Shown one piece after another: positions 1 to 8,194 of a stretch of 64,000 nt of DNA; the first letter of the stretch is position 1, and each line of letters begins with the position of its first letter. The stretch spans positions 1 to 64,000 of the forward strand of contig NZ_BQUN01000002.1 in NCBI RefSeq assembly GCF_026008495.1, given 5' to 3'. The DNA comes from Streptomyces sp. A012304. GTDB lineage: Bacteria; Actinomycetota; Actinomycetes; Streptomycetales; Streptomycetaceae. The position numbers and the translations under genes were made by a program. The notes below the pieces were generated by a model that did not search any database, was not told where the DNA came from, and saw nothing but the letters and a program-made list of their open reading frames with translations.

Positions 1-329
1 CGTCCACACAGTCCTCATGCCCCTGAACACGGCCAGCAGACAGACCTAACGGAGTCCTACTAGTAGGGGTCCGGGCCAGTCCACCCGGTAGCAGCCACTA
101 CCTCGCGTGGGCTCTCCAGGATTGACAACCGTCGGTTACAAAATGCGGCCGAGTCTGGTCAGCTGCACTACCTCGGGTCCCACGCCCCTGCCCGGAAGGC
201 GTCGATCTGGGGCGGCAGCTTCGCCATCGACTCCGAGCACGCCCGCCTGCTCGGAGTCGCCTTCGACGAACGCCTCGGCCGGATCGGCAGTTCCCTCGTG
301 GTCCAGGTCAGGAGGGTCCCGGTCGGTTC
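1..329. other. Intergenic left edge, possible gene remnant
   Basis: No gene can be supported here. A + strand frame stays open from about 200 to 394 and reads protein-like (for example SIWGGSFAIDSEHARLLG), but it has no plausible start and runs into the 3' end of the opposing transporter gene. It could be the decayed C-terminus of a lost gene. A 12-bp perfect palindrome, CCTACTAGTAGG, lies at 56-67. Confidence 0.3.
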
Positions 330-1838
330 TCACATGTGGACGACGGGGGCCGCGTCGGGGTCCTGCTCGGGTACGCCCCGCCGGTAGAGCAGGACGCTGA
401 TGACCAGTCCGGCGGCGAAGAAGGCGGCGGACCACCAGTAGGCGATGGAGTAGCCCTCCAGCCCGGCCTGGGCGAGGACCACCGGGTCCTTGGGGTTCCT
501 GCCGTCGAGGTAGTTGGTGAAGGCGGTGGTGAAGAGGGTGTTGAGGAGGGCGGTGCCCAGGGAACCGCCGACCTGCTGCATGGTGTTGACGGCGGCCGAG
601 GCGACACCGGAGTCCTCGGTGGCCACGCCGGCGACGGCCAGGCTCATGGCGGGCGGCATCACCAGGCCGAGCCCGAGACCCGCGACGACCAGCGGGGGCA
701 TGACATCCATGACGTAGCCGCTGTTCAGGTCGAGGGCGGTCAGCCAGACCATGCCGGCGGCGGCCAGGCCCATGCCCAGCGGCACGGTCGCCTTGGGGCC
801 GATGCGGGGGATGAGCACGGTCGAGGCGAGAGTGGAGGCCACCATCAGTCCGGCGACCATGGGCAAGAAGGCCAGGCCCGTCTTGACGGGGGTGTAGCCC
901 AGGCTCTGCTGAAGGTAGTAGGTGAGGAAGAGGAAGACACCGAACATGCCGGCACCGCTGATCAGGACGGCGACGAAGGAGGCGCCGCGGTTGCGGTCGA
1001 GCAGGACACGCAGGGGCAGCAGCGGGTGGGCGGCGCGGGTCTGCCACCAGGTGAAGACGGCCAGCAGGATTCCACCGGCGAGCAGATAGCCCCAGGTCTG
1101 GGTCGAACTCCAGTCGTGGCTCTCGGCGTTGGAGAAGCCGTAGACGAGGCAGAACAGGCCGCCGCCGACCAGGACGGCGCCGGGGACGTCGAGGGTGGCG
1201 GACCGGTCGCGGATGGTCCGCCGCAGCAGGAGGGCTCCGCCGACGAAGGCGACGGCCGCGAAGACGAGGTTGACGTAGAGCGTCCAGCGCCAGTCGAGGT
1301 ACTCGGTGAGCAGGCCGCCCAGGAGCAGGCCGATGGCACCGCCGGCGCCGGCGATGGCGCCGTAGACCCCGAAGGCCCTGGCGCGTTCCCTGGCGTCGGT
1401 GAAGGTCACGGTGAGCAGGGACAGCGCGGCGGGGGCGAGCAGGGCGCCGAACAGACCCTGGGCGGCGCGGGCGACGATGAGCATCTCGAAGCTGGTGGCG
1501 GCACCGCCGAGGGCCGAGGCGCCGGCGAAGCCGACCAGGCCGACCAGGAAGGTCATCTTGCGGCCGAACAGGTCGGCTATGCGGCCGCCGAGCAGCAGCA
1601 GGCTGCCGAAGGCGAGGGCGTAGGCGGTGACGACCCACTGCCGGTCGCCGTCGGAGAAGCCCAGGTCCTGCTGGGCGGAGGGCAGGGCGATGTTCACGAT
1701 GGTGGCGTCCAGGACGACCATGAGCTGGGCCACGCCGATGACGGCGAGGATCCACCAGCGGTGACGCGGTGGCGCGTCGGAGGGCGGGAGCGTGGACACG
1801 GTGGCCGTGCCCGGCGCGTCGTGAGAGGTCTGCGACAT
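330..1838 (-). CDS. DHA2-type MFS drug efflux transporter (EmrB/QacA-like)
   Basis: A 502-residue integral membrane protein of the drug:H+ antiporter-2 family, expected to have 14 membrane segments and to export hydrophobic drugs or metabolites. The first helix carries the antiporter motif LDATIVNIALP (residues 43-53), followed by the cytoplasmic-loop motif GRIADLFGRK (85-94). A good ribosome site (AGGAG, 7-base spacing) precedes the ATG. It lies 144 bp downstream of, and in the same direction as, the DUF2236 oxygenase gene, so the two may be cotranscribed from the promoter at about 3310-3336 and controlled by the divergent TetR protein. The substrate cannot be read from the sequence. Confidence 0.9.
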   Translation of the reverse strand: MSQTSHDAPGTATVSTLPPSDAPPRHRWWILAVIGVAQLMVVLDATIVNIALPSAQQDLGFSDGDRQWVVTAYALAFGSLLLLGGRIADLFGRKMTFLVGLVGFAGASALGGAATSFEMLIVARAAQGLFGALLAPAALSLLTVTFTDARERARAFGVYGAIAGAGGAIGLLLGGLLTEYLDWRWTLYVNLVFAAVAFVGGALLLRRTIRDRSATLDVPGAVLVGGGLFCLVYGFSNAESHDWSSTQTWGYLLAGGILLAVFTWWQTRAAHPLLPLRVLLDRNRGASFVAVLISGAGMFGVFLFLTYYLQQSLGYTPVKTGLAFLPMVAGLMVASTLASTVLIPRIGPKATVPLGMGLAAAGMVWLTALDLNSGYVMDVMPPLVVAGLGLGLVMPPAMSLAVAGVATEDSGVASAAVNTMQQVGGSLGTALLNTLFTTAFTNYLDGRNPKDPVVLAQAGLEGYSIAYWWSAAFFAAGLVISVLLYRRGVPEQDPDAAPVVHM

Positions 1839-1982
1839 GACGGAACTCCTGAAGCGGGATGAAGGAACAGTCGAGAGAGGTGCGGGACGGCTGCGTCGTC
1901 GGAGCGCGTCACGTCAGGGGCCCGGCGGGCGCCGGGTGTCCGCAGGCCGGCCGCGTTCGCCGGGGCGGGCGGAGGACGAGGA

Positions 1983-3197
1983 TCAGGCGGCCCCGGCGAG
2001 AACGGCCGGGCGGGCGCCTTCCGCGATCCTGCGGCAGGCGCTGCCGCAGGGCTCGACGGCCGCGGTCGGGTCCGGTCCGGGACCGGCCAGCGCTCGACGG
2101 CGGGCTTCCTGGGCCGAGGCGGGGGAGTAGGTCTGCCAGTAGCGGGCCTCACGGTTGAGGCGGCTGATCAGCGGGAGGAGATCGGTTGCGGACGGGACCT
2201 CGGGAATGCCCACGCGGTCGCCCCACTGCGGTCCGAAGGCGCGCCGCAGCACGCTGTGCAGGAGGTGGCGCACCTGCTCCTCGGACAGGTCCGCGCCGGG
2301 TGCGCCGGCCGTGGCGCGGGACTGCGCGTCGACCAGTGCGGTGATCAGCACGCGCGTGTTCTCGTCGGGCGCGGGCGTCACGTGCTCCATCAGGTCCCGC
2401 AGCCGGTGCGCACCGGCGTGGTCGTGGACGTCCTGGTGGAGGCTTTCGCCGAGTCCCAGGAGATGCGCGACGTACGCCCAGTACCGGTACAGGTGACGCT
2501 CCTCGTCGGGACCTGTGCCGATGCCCAGGGCCTCCAGCGCCCGGAACGCCTCGAAGGTGAACCCGAGCCAGGTGCGGGCCATGTCGAGCCGGCCGATCGG
2601 CAGGCCCGTGGCGCCCAGGTCCCACTCCTCGACGGCCCGGGCCCGCATCCGGGCGTGGTGGAGGCGGACCTCGACCGTGGCCAGGTAGCCCGGCCGTCCG
2701 CGCAGCAGCCCGCCCGGCCGGACGGTCTGCCGTGCCCACACCCCGGCTTCCGTGAGCCGGCGCGCGGCCAGGTCGGCCGGTCTGCCCTCTGCGACCAGCT
2801 GCCGAGCGGTGGCCGGGGACGCGTAGGTGTGGGCGAGGGCGACGGTGACCGAGCAGAGCTGGAACCACATTGGCGCCACGGACAGGCTCGTGAGGTCGCC
2901 GCGATGGAGCATCAGGGGGTCGACCCAGGGCGGGGGCGTCTCCAGATGTCGCAGCAGCGCGGCCACGGCCGCGGGGGGTTTCGCGTCCAGGCTCGCCAGG
3001 CCGTTCCTGAGCCCTGCGTCGAGGGCGCGCCGCGCGGGCGGGCCGTAGTGGTCCAGTTCGGCGACGACGGCGTCGGCGAGCGGGTCCCCGGCGGTGAACA
3101 GGGTCACCAGACGGTCGGTCCGGCTGTCAGGACGGGAGGCCGCCTCCGGGGCGCCCATGCGCTCGCCGGCCTTGCGGGGTGGGGGGTGCGCGGTCAT
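1983..3197 (-). CDS. DUF2236 / MpaB-Lcp-like oxygenase family protein
   Basis: About 404 residues. The central part matches the ER-bound oxygenase MpaB / rubber oxygenase (Lcp) domain, in which a haem-bound oxygenase cleaves or oxidises prenyl-type substrates. Typical elements are the segment VRLHHARMRARAVEEWD followed by LPIGRLDMARTWLGFTF, and the later helix RYWAYVAHLLGLGESL. His and Arg residues in these helices are those the family uses around haem, but I cannot prove haem binding. I start at the internal ATG (MTAHPPPRK); an ATG 13 codons upstream is also in frame. The gene is divergent from a TetR gene, and its promoter is embedded in three palindromic operators. Confidence 0.8.
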   Translation of the reverse strand: MTAHPPPRKAGERMGAPEAASRPDSRTDRLVTLFTAGDPLADAVVAELDHYGPPARRALDAGLRNGLASLDAKPPAAVAALLRHLETPPPWVDPLMLHRGDLTSLSVAPMWFQLCSVTVALAHTYASPATARQLVAEGRPADLAARRLTEAGVWARQTVRPGGLLRGRPGYLATVEVRLHHARMRARAVEEWDLGATGLPIGRLDMARTWLGFTFEAFRALEALGIGTGPDEERHLYRYWAYVAHLLGLGESLHQDVHDHAGAHRLRDLMEHVTPAPDENTRVLITALVDAQSRATAGAPGADLSEEQVRHLLHSVLRRAFGPQWGDRVGIPEVPSATDLLPLISRLNREARYWQTYSPASAQEARRRALAGPGPDPTAAVEPCGSACRRIAEGARPAVLAGAA

Positions 3198-3273
3198 ACG
3201 GCACTCGCTTTCGCAGAGGGTACGGCCGTCCGGCACAGGGCGGCACCGACCGTCGTGGGGGAGGGCACAAGCG

Positions 3274-3338
3274 ATCTGACGTCTGTCAGATTATCTCTGA
3301 CGTCTGTCAGATTAGCTTTGTTCTGACAGGTGTCAAGT
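3274..3338. promoter_or_regulatory. Three-operator array and promoter between TetR and DUF2236 genes
   Basis: Three palindromes lie in the divergent intergenic space. Site 1 (3274-3291) is ATCTGACGTCTGTCAGAT, 7-bp arms with a 4-bp spacer. Site 2 (3295-3312) is nearly identical, 21 bp along, that is two helical turns. Site 3 (3321-3338) is the degenerate copy TTCTGACAGGTGTCAAGT. On the minus strand a -35 TTGACA (3331-3336) and a -10 TAATCT (3309-3314), 16 bp apart, overlap sites 3 and 2. This is the arrangement expected of TetR repression of the leftward oxygenase/efflux genes, and probably of autoregulation. Confidence 0.8.
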
Positions 3339-3404
3339 AAACTGTGGGTGAGGCCCTGAGCCGTGGGCGAGTCCCAGGCGGCCGGTGCGATCGGTGAGGA
3401 GACA

Positions 3405-4076
3405 ATGGTGGGAACCAGAACAGAGCCCGCCCGGCGCCCAGGGCGCCCGGGCGCGGACACCCGTGCCGTGCCCGACGAGCAGAGCATTCTCCAGCGCGGA
3501 CTGGAGGCCTTCGCCGAACTGGGCTACGACGGCGGTTCCGCGCGGGAGCTGGCCCGCCGCCTGGGGGTCAGCCACAACTTCATCAACGACCGGTACGGAT
3601 CGAAGGCGGCCTTCTGGCGCGCGGTGGTCGACTCCGCCCTGAGCGCGCAATTGGCGGACCTGCCGCAGCCGGACCCCGCGCTCGACGACGCCGAGCAGCT
3701 GCGTCTGCTCATCGCCGGCTTCTACCGGAGCGCGGTCGACACACCACTGATCGGACGGGTCCTCGTCAACGAGTTCTCTCGGGACACCGAACGACTCGAC
3801 TACCTCTACGAGCGGTACATGGCGCCGATCCTCCAGCGCATGGCGTCCAGCGTCGAACGGCTCGTCGCCGCCGGCCGTATGGCGCCCATCCCGCTGGACG
3901 TCCTCTTCTTCGCCGTCATTCCCCCCGTCTCGGGGATGCTGGACGGCCCTCTTGCGCGCCGCCTGGGCAGGCCGGAGCCCACGGCGCAACAGCTCACGGC
4001 CACGGCTGAGTTGCTGGCGCGGCTGGTGGTCAACGGCCTGCTCGCCACCGGTGCGGAGGAGCGCGGCGGAGCCTGA
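3405..4076 (+). CDS. TetR family transcriptional regulator
   Basis: A 223-residue one-component regulator. The N-terminal helix-turn-helix (about residues 28-72) reads ILQRGLEAFAELGYDGGSAR, then ELARRLGVSHNFINDRYGSK, the classical TetR DNA-binding pattern. The C-terminal two thirds is the variable ligand and dimer domain. I chose the ATG preceded by GAGGAG; a GTG 14 codons upstream is possible. It is transcribed away from the oxygenase and MFS genes and most likely represses them through the palindromes at 3274-3338. The inducer is unknown. Confidence 0.85.
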   Translation: MVGTRTEPARRPGRPGADTRAVPDEQSILQRGLEAFAELGYDGGSARELARRLGVSHNFINDRYGSKAAFWRAVVDSALSAQLADLPQPDPALDDAEQLRLLIAGFYRSAVDTPLIGRVLVNEFSRDTERLDYLYERYMAPILQRMASSVERLVAAGRMAPIPLDVLFFAVIPPVSGMLDGPLARRLGRPEPTAQQLTATAELLARLVVNGLLATGAEERGGA

Positions 4077-4272
4077 GGCGCGTACGGTTCAGCCACCGCG
4101 CTCTCCCACTGGGCCGCCGGGCCCTCCCGATGAAGCCCGCCCCGCCAGCACGGGGCAGCCCCCGCACGGGGCAGCCCACCCACCCGCCAGTGACCGGTCG
4201 GCCGGCGCGCCCCCACTCGCCCGTCGCCCGCAGTTCGACCCCCCGTCACCCCGTGTCCCTACCGTGCCGCCC

Positions 4273-5490
4273 ATGAGAAGACTCTCGATCATGGTCACCG
4301 CCGCGGCGCTGACCCTCGGCCTCGCTGCCGCGCCCGCGGGGGCCGAACACGCGGCTGCCGGGGCCGGACCGGCGCCCGCCGGCTTCGGGCGGGCCACGCT
4401 CACCGGGTTCGCCGCGCTGCCCGCCGAGACCTTCGTGCCGGGGAGCGAGGCGTCCGGGGCGGCGATCGGGGCGGGGCCGTTCAACGGGGTCGTCGCGCCC
4501 TTCGCCCACCAGCCCGTGCAGGGCTTCAGCGGGGTCGTCAAGCGGCGTGACGGCACGTACGACGTGCTGTCGGACAACGGGTACGGCAACAAGGCCAACA
4601 GCGCCGACTTCCTGCTGCGCGTGCACCGGGTCGAGCCCGACACCCGTACCGGCGAGGTCACCGTGCTGGGCGGGTTCCATCTGAGCGACCCCGACCACAA
4701 GGTGCCGTTCGCGCTGACCCGCGCCGACCGGGTGCTCACCGGCGCCGACTTCGACGTCGAGTCGATCGTGCGGGTGGCGGACGGAAGCTACTGGATGGGT
4801 GACGAGTTCGGGCCGTTCCTGCTGCACTTCTCCGCCACCGGGCGGCTCCTCCAGGCCCCCGTCCCGCTGGCCGGCGTACAGGCGCCGGAGAACCCGTACC
4901 TGAACGGCGCTCGGCCCACCCTCGGCGGCAGCAAGGGCTTCGAGGGGCTCGTGCGCGGGGTCGACGGGCGTCATCTGTATCCGCTCACGGAGGGCACGGT
5001 CACCGGTGACACCCCGGGCGACCTGCGCTTCAGCGAGTTCGACCTGCGCAAGGGCCGGTACACCGGCAAGCGGTTCGTCTACCGTCTGGAGTCCACCTCG
5101 CACGCCATCGGGGACGCCATCGCCGTCGACCGGCACCGCTTCCTCGTCGTCGAGCGTGACGGCGGGCAGGGCGACACCGCCAAGTTCAAGCGGATCTACC
5201 TCGTCGACACCCGGGACCGCGACGGTGACGGAGCCGTCGACAAGACGCTCGTCGCCGATCTGCTCGACCTCGCCGACCCCAAGGGGCTGGGCGGCTCCGG
5301 GCCGACCTTCCGCTTCCCGTTCCAGACCATCGAGGACCTCGCCCTCCTCGACGACCGTACGGTCGCGGTCCTGAACGACAACAACTTCCCGTTCTCCTCC
5401 GGCCGGACGCCGGGGAAGCCGGACGACAACGAGTTCATCACCGTACGGCTGTCCGCCCCGCTGCACGCCGACCCGCGCGCGCTGCGCTGA
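4273..5490 (+). CDS. Secreted esterase-like / phytase-like domain protein
   Basis: A 405-residue exported protein. A Sec signal peptide (MRRLSIMVTAAALTLGLAAA, cleavage near AGA-E) precedes one domain of the 'esterase-like activity of phytase' family (PF13449 type), a beta-propeller-like phosphoesterase fold. Supporting segments are FNGVVAPFAHQPVQGFSG, YDVLSDNGYGNK, FDVESIVRVADGSYWMGDEF, GGSKGFEGLV and LNDNNFPFSSG, which are acidic and glycine-rich as in the family. The frame is open further upstream, but the start at this ATG is fixed by the signal peptide. The substrate is unknown. The gene stands alone between a TetR gene and a convergent MazG-like gene. Confidence 0.8.
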   Translation: MRRLSIMVTAAALTLGLAAAPAGAEHAAAGAGPAPAGFGRATLTGFAALPAETFVPGSEASGAAIGAGPFNGVVAPFAHQPVQGFSGVVKRRDGTYDVLSDNGYGNKANSADFLLRVHRVEPDTRTGEVTVLGGFHLSDPDHKVPFALTRADRVLTGADFDVESIVRVADGSYWMGDEFGPFLLHFSATGRLLQAPVPLAGVQAPENPYLNGARPTLGGSKGFEGLVRGVDGRHLYPLTEGTVTGDTPGDLRFSEFDLRKGRYTGKRFVYRLESTSHAIGDAIAVDRHRFLVVERDGGQGDTAKFKRIYLVDTRDRDGDGAVDKTLVADLLDLADPKGLGGSGPTFRFPFQTIEDLALLDDRTVAVLNDNNFPFSSGRTPGKPDDNEFITVRLSAPLHADPRALR

Positions 5491-5508
5491 GTCGCCCGTG
5501 CCCGGGTG

Positions 5509-5865
5509 TCACGGGGCGGTCGTGCCCAGGGACCGCTCCGTCACCCGGGCCAGGTGCCGGGTGAACACCTCCCGTGCCTGGGGCGTCAGCGTCCGCAGCG
5601 CCACCAGCGCCGTGATGACGACGTCGCACAGCTCCGACTCGACGTCCTCCCACGAGTGGCTGACGCCCTTGCGGGGGTTCTGGCCGGTCGCGCCGATCAC
5701 CGCCTGGGCGACCTCGCCGACCTCCTCCGACAGCTTCAGCATGCGCAGCAGCAGGGCTTCCGGACCGTCGACGGGCCGGCCGGCCTCCAGCCAGGTCCAC
5801 AGGGCGTCGACGGTGCTCCACAGGTCGGCGTCGGCCGCGCCGGGCGAGGTTCGCTGATCGGTCAT
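5509..5865 (-). CDS. MazG-like family protein
   Basis: A 118-residue all-alpha protein of the MazG-like nucleotide pyrophosphohydrolase superfamily, possibly a housecleaning NTPase. The core helix LRMLKLSEEVGEVAQAVIGA has the EExxE-type metal site (here EEVGE), and the later helix has ESELCDVVITALVAL, matching the ExxD metal motif. A Trp-rich N-terminus (LWSTVDALWTWLEAG) is typical of the Streptomyces members. It converges with the phytase-like gene, whose stop is 18 bp away. Substrate specificity cannot be read. Confidence 0.75.
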   Translation of the reverse strand: MTDQRTSPGAADADLWSTVDALWTWLEAGRPVDGPEALLLRMLKLSEEVGEVAQAVIGATGQNPRKGVSHSWEDVESELCDVVITALVALRTLTPQAREVFTRHLARVTERSLGTTAP

Positions 5866-5932
5866 GGGCGCAGCCTGCCATGCCCGGGCCCGCCCCCCGG
5901 ACCGCCGGTGCGCGAAACAGCCGGGCGCGCGG

Positions 5933-6478
5933 CTACTCCTCGAAGAGCACCTCCTGCTCGCCCTCCTCCCGCTTCCGCAGCCGCCTGGTGCGCAGGCCCA
6001 CGATCACCGCGGTGGCCGCGGCCGTCACGCCCAGGGCCGTCGAGACCATCCAGCCCCGGTTGACCGTGTGACCGAGGGCGTGGTCGAGGGAGAGGCGTCC
6101 GGGGCCGGCGACGGCGAGGGCCGCCCCGGTCAGGCCCAGGGAGGCCGCGTACTCGTAGCCGCCGCTCTGCGCGAAGAAGCCGTTGGGCACGTGCACCGCG
6201 GAGGCGCCCGCCATCGCGCCGGCCGCGGCCGCGCCCGCCGCCGGGGTGGCCAGGCCGAGCGCCAGCAGGGCGCCGCCGCCGGCCTCCGCCAGGCCCGCCG
6301 CCGTCGCGCTCGCCTTGCCGGGCGCGTAGCCGACGGACTCCATGAACTGGCCGGTTCCCTCCAGTCCGTGCCCGCCGAACCAGCCGAACAGCTTCTGCGT
6401 GCCGTGGGCCACCAGCACTCCTCCGGTGCCCAGCCGAAGCAGCAACAGGCCCAGATCACGTCGGTCGTAACTAGTCAC
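5933..6478 (-). CDS. DoxX family membrane protein
   Basis: About 181 residues with four hydrophobic helices, matching DoxX-like proteins. The N-terminal signature is LGLLLLRLGTGGVLVAHGTQ followed by KLFGWFGGHGLEGT; a charged tail (RTRRLRKREEGEQEVLFEE) ends the protein in the cytoplasm. The role is unclear; relatives take part in redox or thiol stress at the membrane. I start at GTG 6478 because a GGAG ribosome site lies 6 bases upstream; the frame continues upstream without a better start. No operon partner is obvious. Confidence 0.8.
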   Translation of the reverse strand: MTSYDRRDLGLLLLRLGTGGVLVAHGTQKLFGWFGGHGLEGTGQFMESVGYAPGKASATAAGLAEAGGGALLALGLATPAAGAAAAGAMAGASAVHVPNGFFAQSGGYEYAASLGLTGAALAVAGPGRLSLDHALGHTVNRGWMVSTALGVTAAATAVIVGLRTRRLRKREEGEQEVLFEE

Positions 6479-6620
6479 GGTGCACTCCAGACGACGGCGA
6501 TGACCCCCTTCGCCTATCCACCGTCCCACCCCTCACACCTCCCTGCCCGACCCCGGCGCCGTTCGGGTGGCGGGGGCCGAGGGGCGACACCGGCTCGGGT
6601 GGCGGCGGCCGGAAGGCGGT

Positions 6621-6962
6621 GTGACGCTGGCCCGTATGACGATCCAGACCGGAAGACTCACCGACCCGGCCGTCCGGGCCTTCGTGTCCGCCGTCAACGC
6701 CCATGACCGGCAGGCCTTCCTCAGCCTTCTCACGCCCGACGCGACGATGGCGGACGACGGGTCCGACCGCGACCTCGCCGAGTGGATCGACCGGGAGATC
6801 TTCTCCTCGCACGGCCACATGGAGGTCGACCGGGAGTCGGACGGCGGCCGTGCCCTCCTCGCCCGCTACAGCAACGACACCTGGGGCGAGATGCGCACCA
6901 AGTGGCGGTTCGTCGTCGAGGACGACGGACGTATCTCCCACTTCGAGACCGGGCAGGCCTAG
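6621..6962 (+). CDS. NTF2-like / SnoaL-like small protein
   Basis: A 113-residue (or 108-residue) cone-shaped NTF2-superfamily protein. The opening helix AVRAFVSAVNAHDRQAFLSLL is followed by TPDATMADDGSDRDLAEWID and a strand-rich C-terminus (WRFVVEDDGRISHFETGQA). Members are isomerases, hydrolases or binding proteins; none can be chosen here. The GTG at 6621 has a GGAAGG ribosome site, whereas the ATG at 6636 has none obvious but gives the more usual family N-terminus. Confidence 0.7.
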   Translation: MTLARMTIQTGRLTDPAVRAFVSAVNAHDRQAFLSLLTPDATMADDGSDRDLAEWIDREIFSSHGHMEVDRESDGGRALLARYSNDTWGEMRTKWRFVVEDDGRISHFETGQA

Positions 6963-7278
6963 AAGAAGCAAAGGCAGGTGCTTCCGGGGCCGTCGGGAGC
7001 GGTGGCCGGCCGCGCGGCGTCGACGCCGCGCGCCGTGGTGTACGGCAGCCGCTCCACGGTCCGGTGCGCACCTCGCGGTCCCACGCGAGGTCCCCCCCAT
7101 CCGGTGCCGTGGAACGGCTGCCGTCCTCCCCCCTCGGTGCGGTCCGCGGAGTTCTGCCCTCCGACTGTGGAGCTTTTGTGGAGGCAGGACGAGCATAAGC
7201 CGCCGACCCGCGACGATGGTGCGGACATTTATATTCCGCTTGTGTAGGTTGACCGTTCACCTGCCGCCGGCCGACCGC
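6963..7278. other. Intergenic region between convergent genes, highly structured
   Basis: No gene is supported in these 316 bp. They contain a 22-bp perfect palindrome (7011-7032) and a long nested inverted repeat (7042-7124). An AT-rich patch at about 7215-7245 has a TATAAA-like hexamer on the minus strand and a GCGGA...TCCGC hairpin (7222-7240 approximately). A short leftward RNA through the hairpin is possible but unproven. Confidence 0.4.
7042..7124. repeat. Long nested inverted repeat (hairpin or MITE-like)
   Basis: Outer arms 7042-7059 (ACGGCAGCCGCTCCACGG) and 7107-7124 are complementary at 17 of 18 positions. Inside them ACCTCGCG (7070-7077) pairs with CGCGAGGT (7084-7091). The element lies between convergent genes, so it may be a bidirectional terminator, but its length and nesting are unusual for that. 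A separate 22-bp perfect palindrome centred on GTCGAC is at 7011-7032. Confidence 0.6.
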
Positions 7279-8049
7279 TCAGCCGCGCCCCACGTACGGC
7301 ATCGCCGTCGCCAGCACCGTCGCGAACTGCACGTTCGCCTCCAGCGGCAGCTCCGCCATGTGCCGCACCGTGCGCGCCACGTCGGCGACGTCCATCACCG
7401 GTTCCGGCGCGATCTCCCCGTTGGCCTGCAACGCGCCCGTCCCCATCCGGGCCGTCATGTCGGTCGCGGCGTTGCCGATGTCGATCTGCCCGACCGCGAT
7501 GCCGTACGCCCGCCCGTCCAGTGACAGCGACTTGGTCAGGCCGGTGAGGGCGTGCTTGGTCGCTGTGTAGGCGACCGAGTGCGGACGCGGTGTGTGCGCG
7601 GAGATCGAGCCGTTGTTGATGATCCGGCCGCCCCGCGGGTCCTGCTCCTTCATCTGCCGGTACGCCGCCTGCGCGCACAGGAACGCCCCGTTGAGGTTGG
7701 TGTCCACCACGTGCCGCCAGGCCTCGTAGGGCAGGTCCTCGACGGGGACCCCGCCCGGCCCGAACGTGCCCGCGTTGTTGAACAGCAGGTCCAGCCGCCC
7801 GAACCGGTCCCGTACGGCGGTGAAGAGCGCCGCGACGTCATCGGGCTGTGAGACGTCCGTCCGTACGACGAGACGCGCGGCCTCGGGCACCAGCGCCGCC
7901 GTCTGCTGAAGGGTCTCGGTGCGGCGGCCCGCGAGCGCCACCGACCAGCCGGCGCGCAGCAGTTCCACGGCCACCGCGCGGCCGATGCCGGAACCGGCGC
8001 CGGTGACCACCGCGATCTTCGACTGTTCGTCACTCCGCATGGCATCCAT
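7279..8049 (-). CDS. SDR family NAD(P)-dependent oxidoreductase
   Basis: A classical short-chain dehydrogenase of about 256 residues. It has the cofactor loop [10 protein letters not shown] near the N-terminus, the NNAG motif, catalytic Ser in NNGSIS, and the YxxxK pair in AYTATK. The basic residues after the second strand (AGRRTE) suggest NADP(H). The substrate is unknown. Three in-frame ATG codons (8079, 8049, 8040) are possible starts and none has a strong ribosome site; I take the middle one. It is convergent with the NTF2-like gene, and 145 bp separate it from the divergent PhoD gene. Confidence 0.85.
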   Translation of the reverse strand: MDAMRSDEQSKIAVVTGAGSGIGRAVAVELLRAGWSVALAGRRTETLQQTAALVPEAARLVVRTDVSQPDDVAALFTAVRDRFGRLDLLFNNAGTFGPGGVPVEDLPYEAWRHVVDTNLNGAFLCAQAAYRQMKEQDPRGGRIINNGSISAHTPRPHSVAYTATKHALTGLTKSLSLDGRAYGIAVGQIDIGNAATDMTARMGTGALQANGEIAPEPVMDVADVARTVRHMAELPLEANVQFATVLATAMPYVGRG

Positions 8050-8194
8050 GGGTCCGCAGCGTACGACAGGGTCCGCCATCCGGAACGCTTTCGTCCGCCA
8101 TCCGACTGTTGTGTACGTGCCAACCTGAGGTCGTTCTCAGGACGTCCCCGGCCATTCCAATGCCTCCTGCATCCATCGTCAGGGGAGGACCGGA

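Noticed and set aside
336..1862. Long + strand open frame opposite the first MFS gene
   Set aside because: Its Gly/Asp/Glu/Gln-rich product is the antisense reflection of a high-GC membrane protein gene with clear MFS motifs on the other strand.
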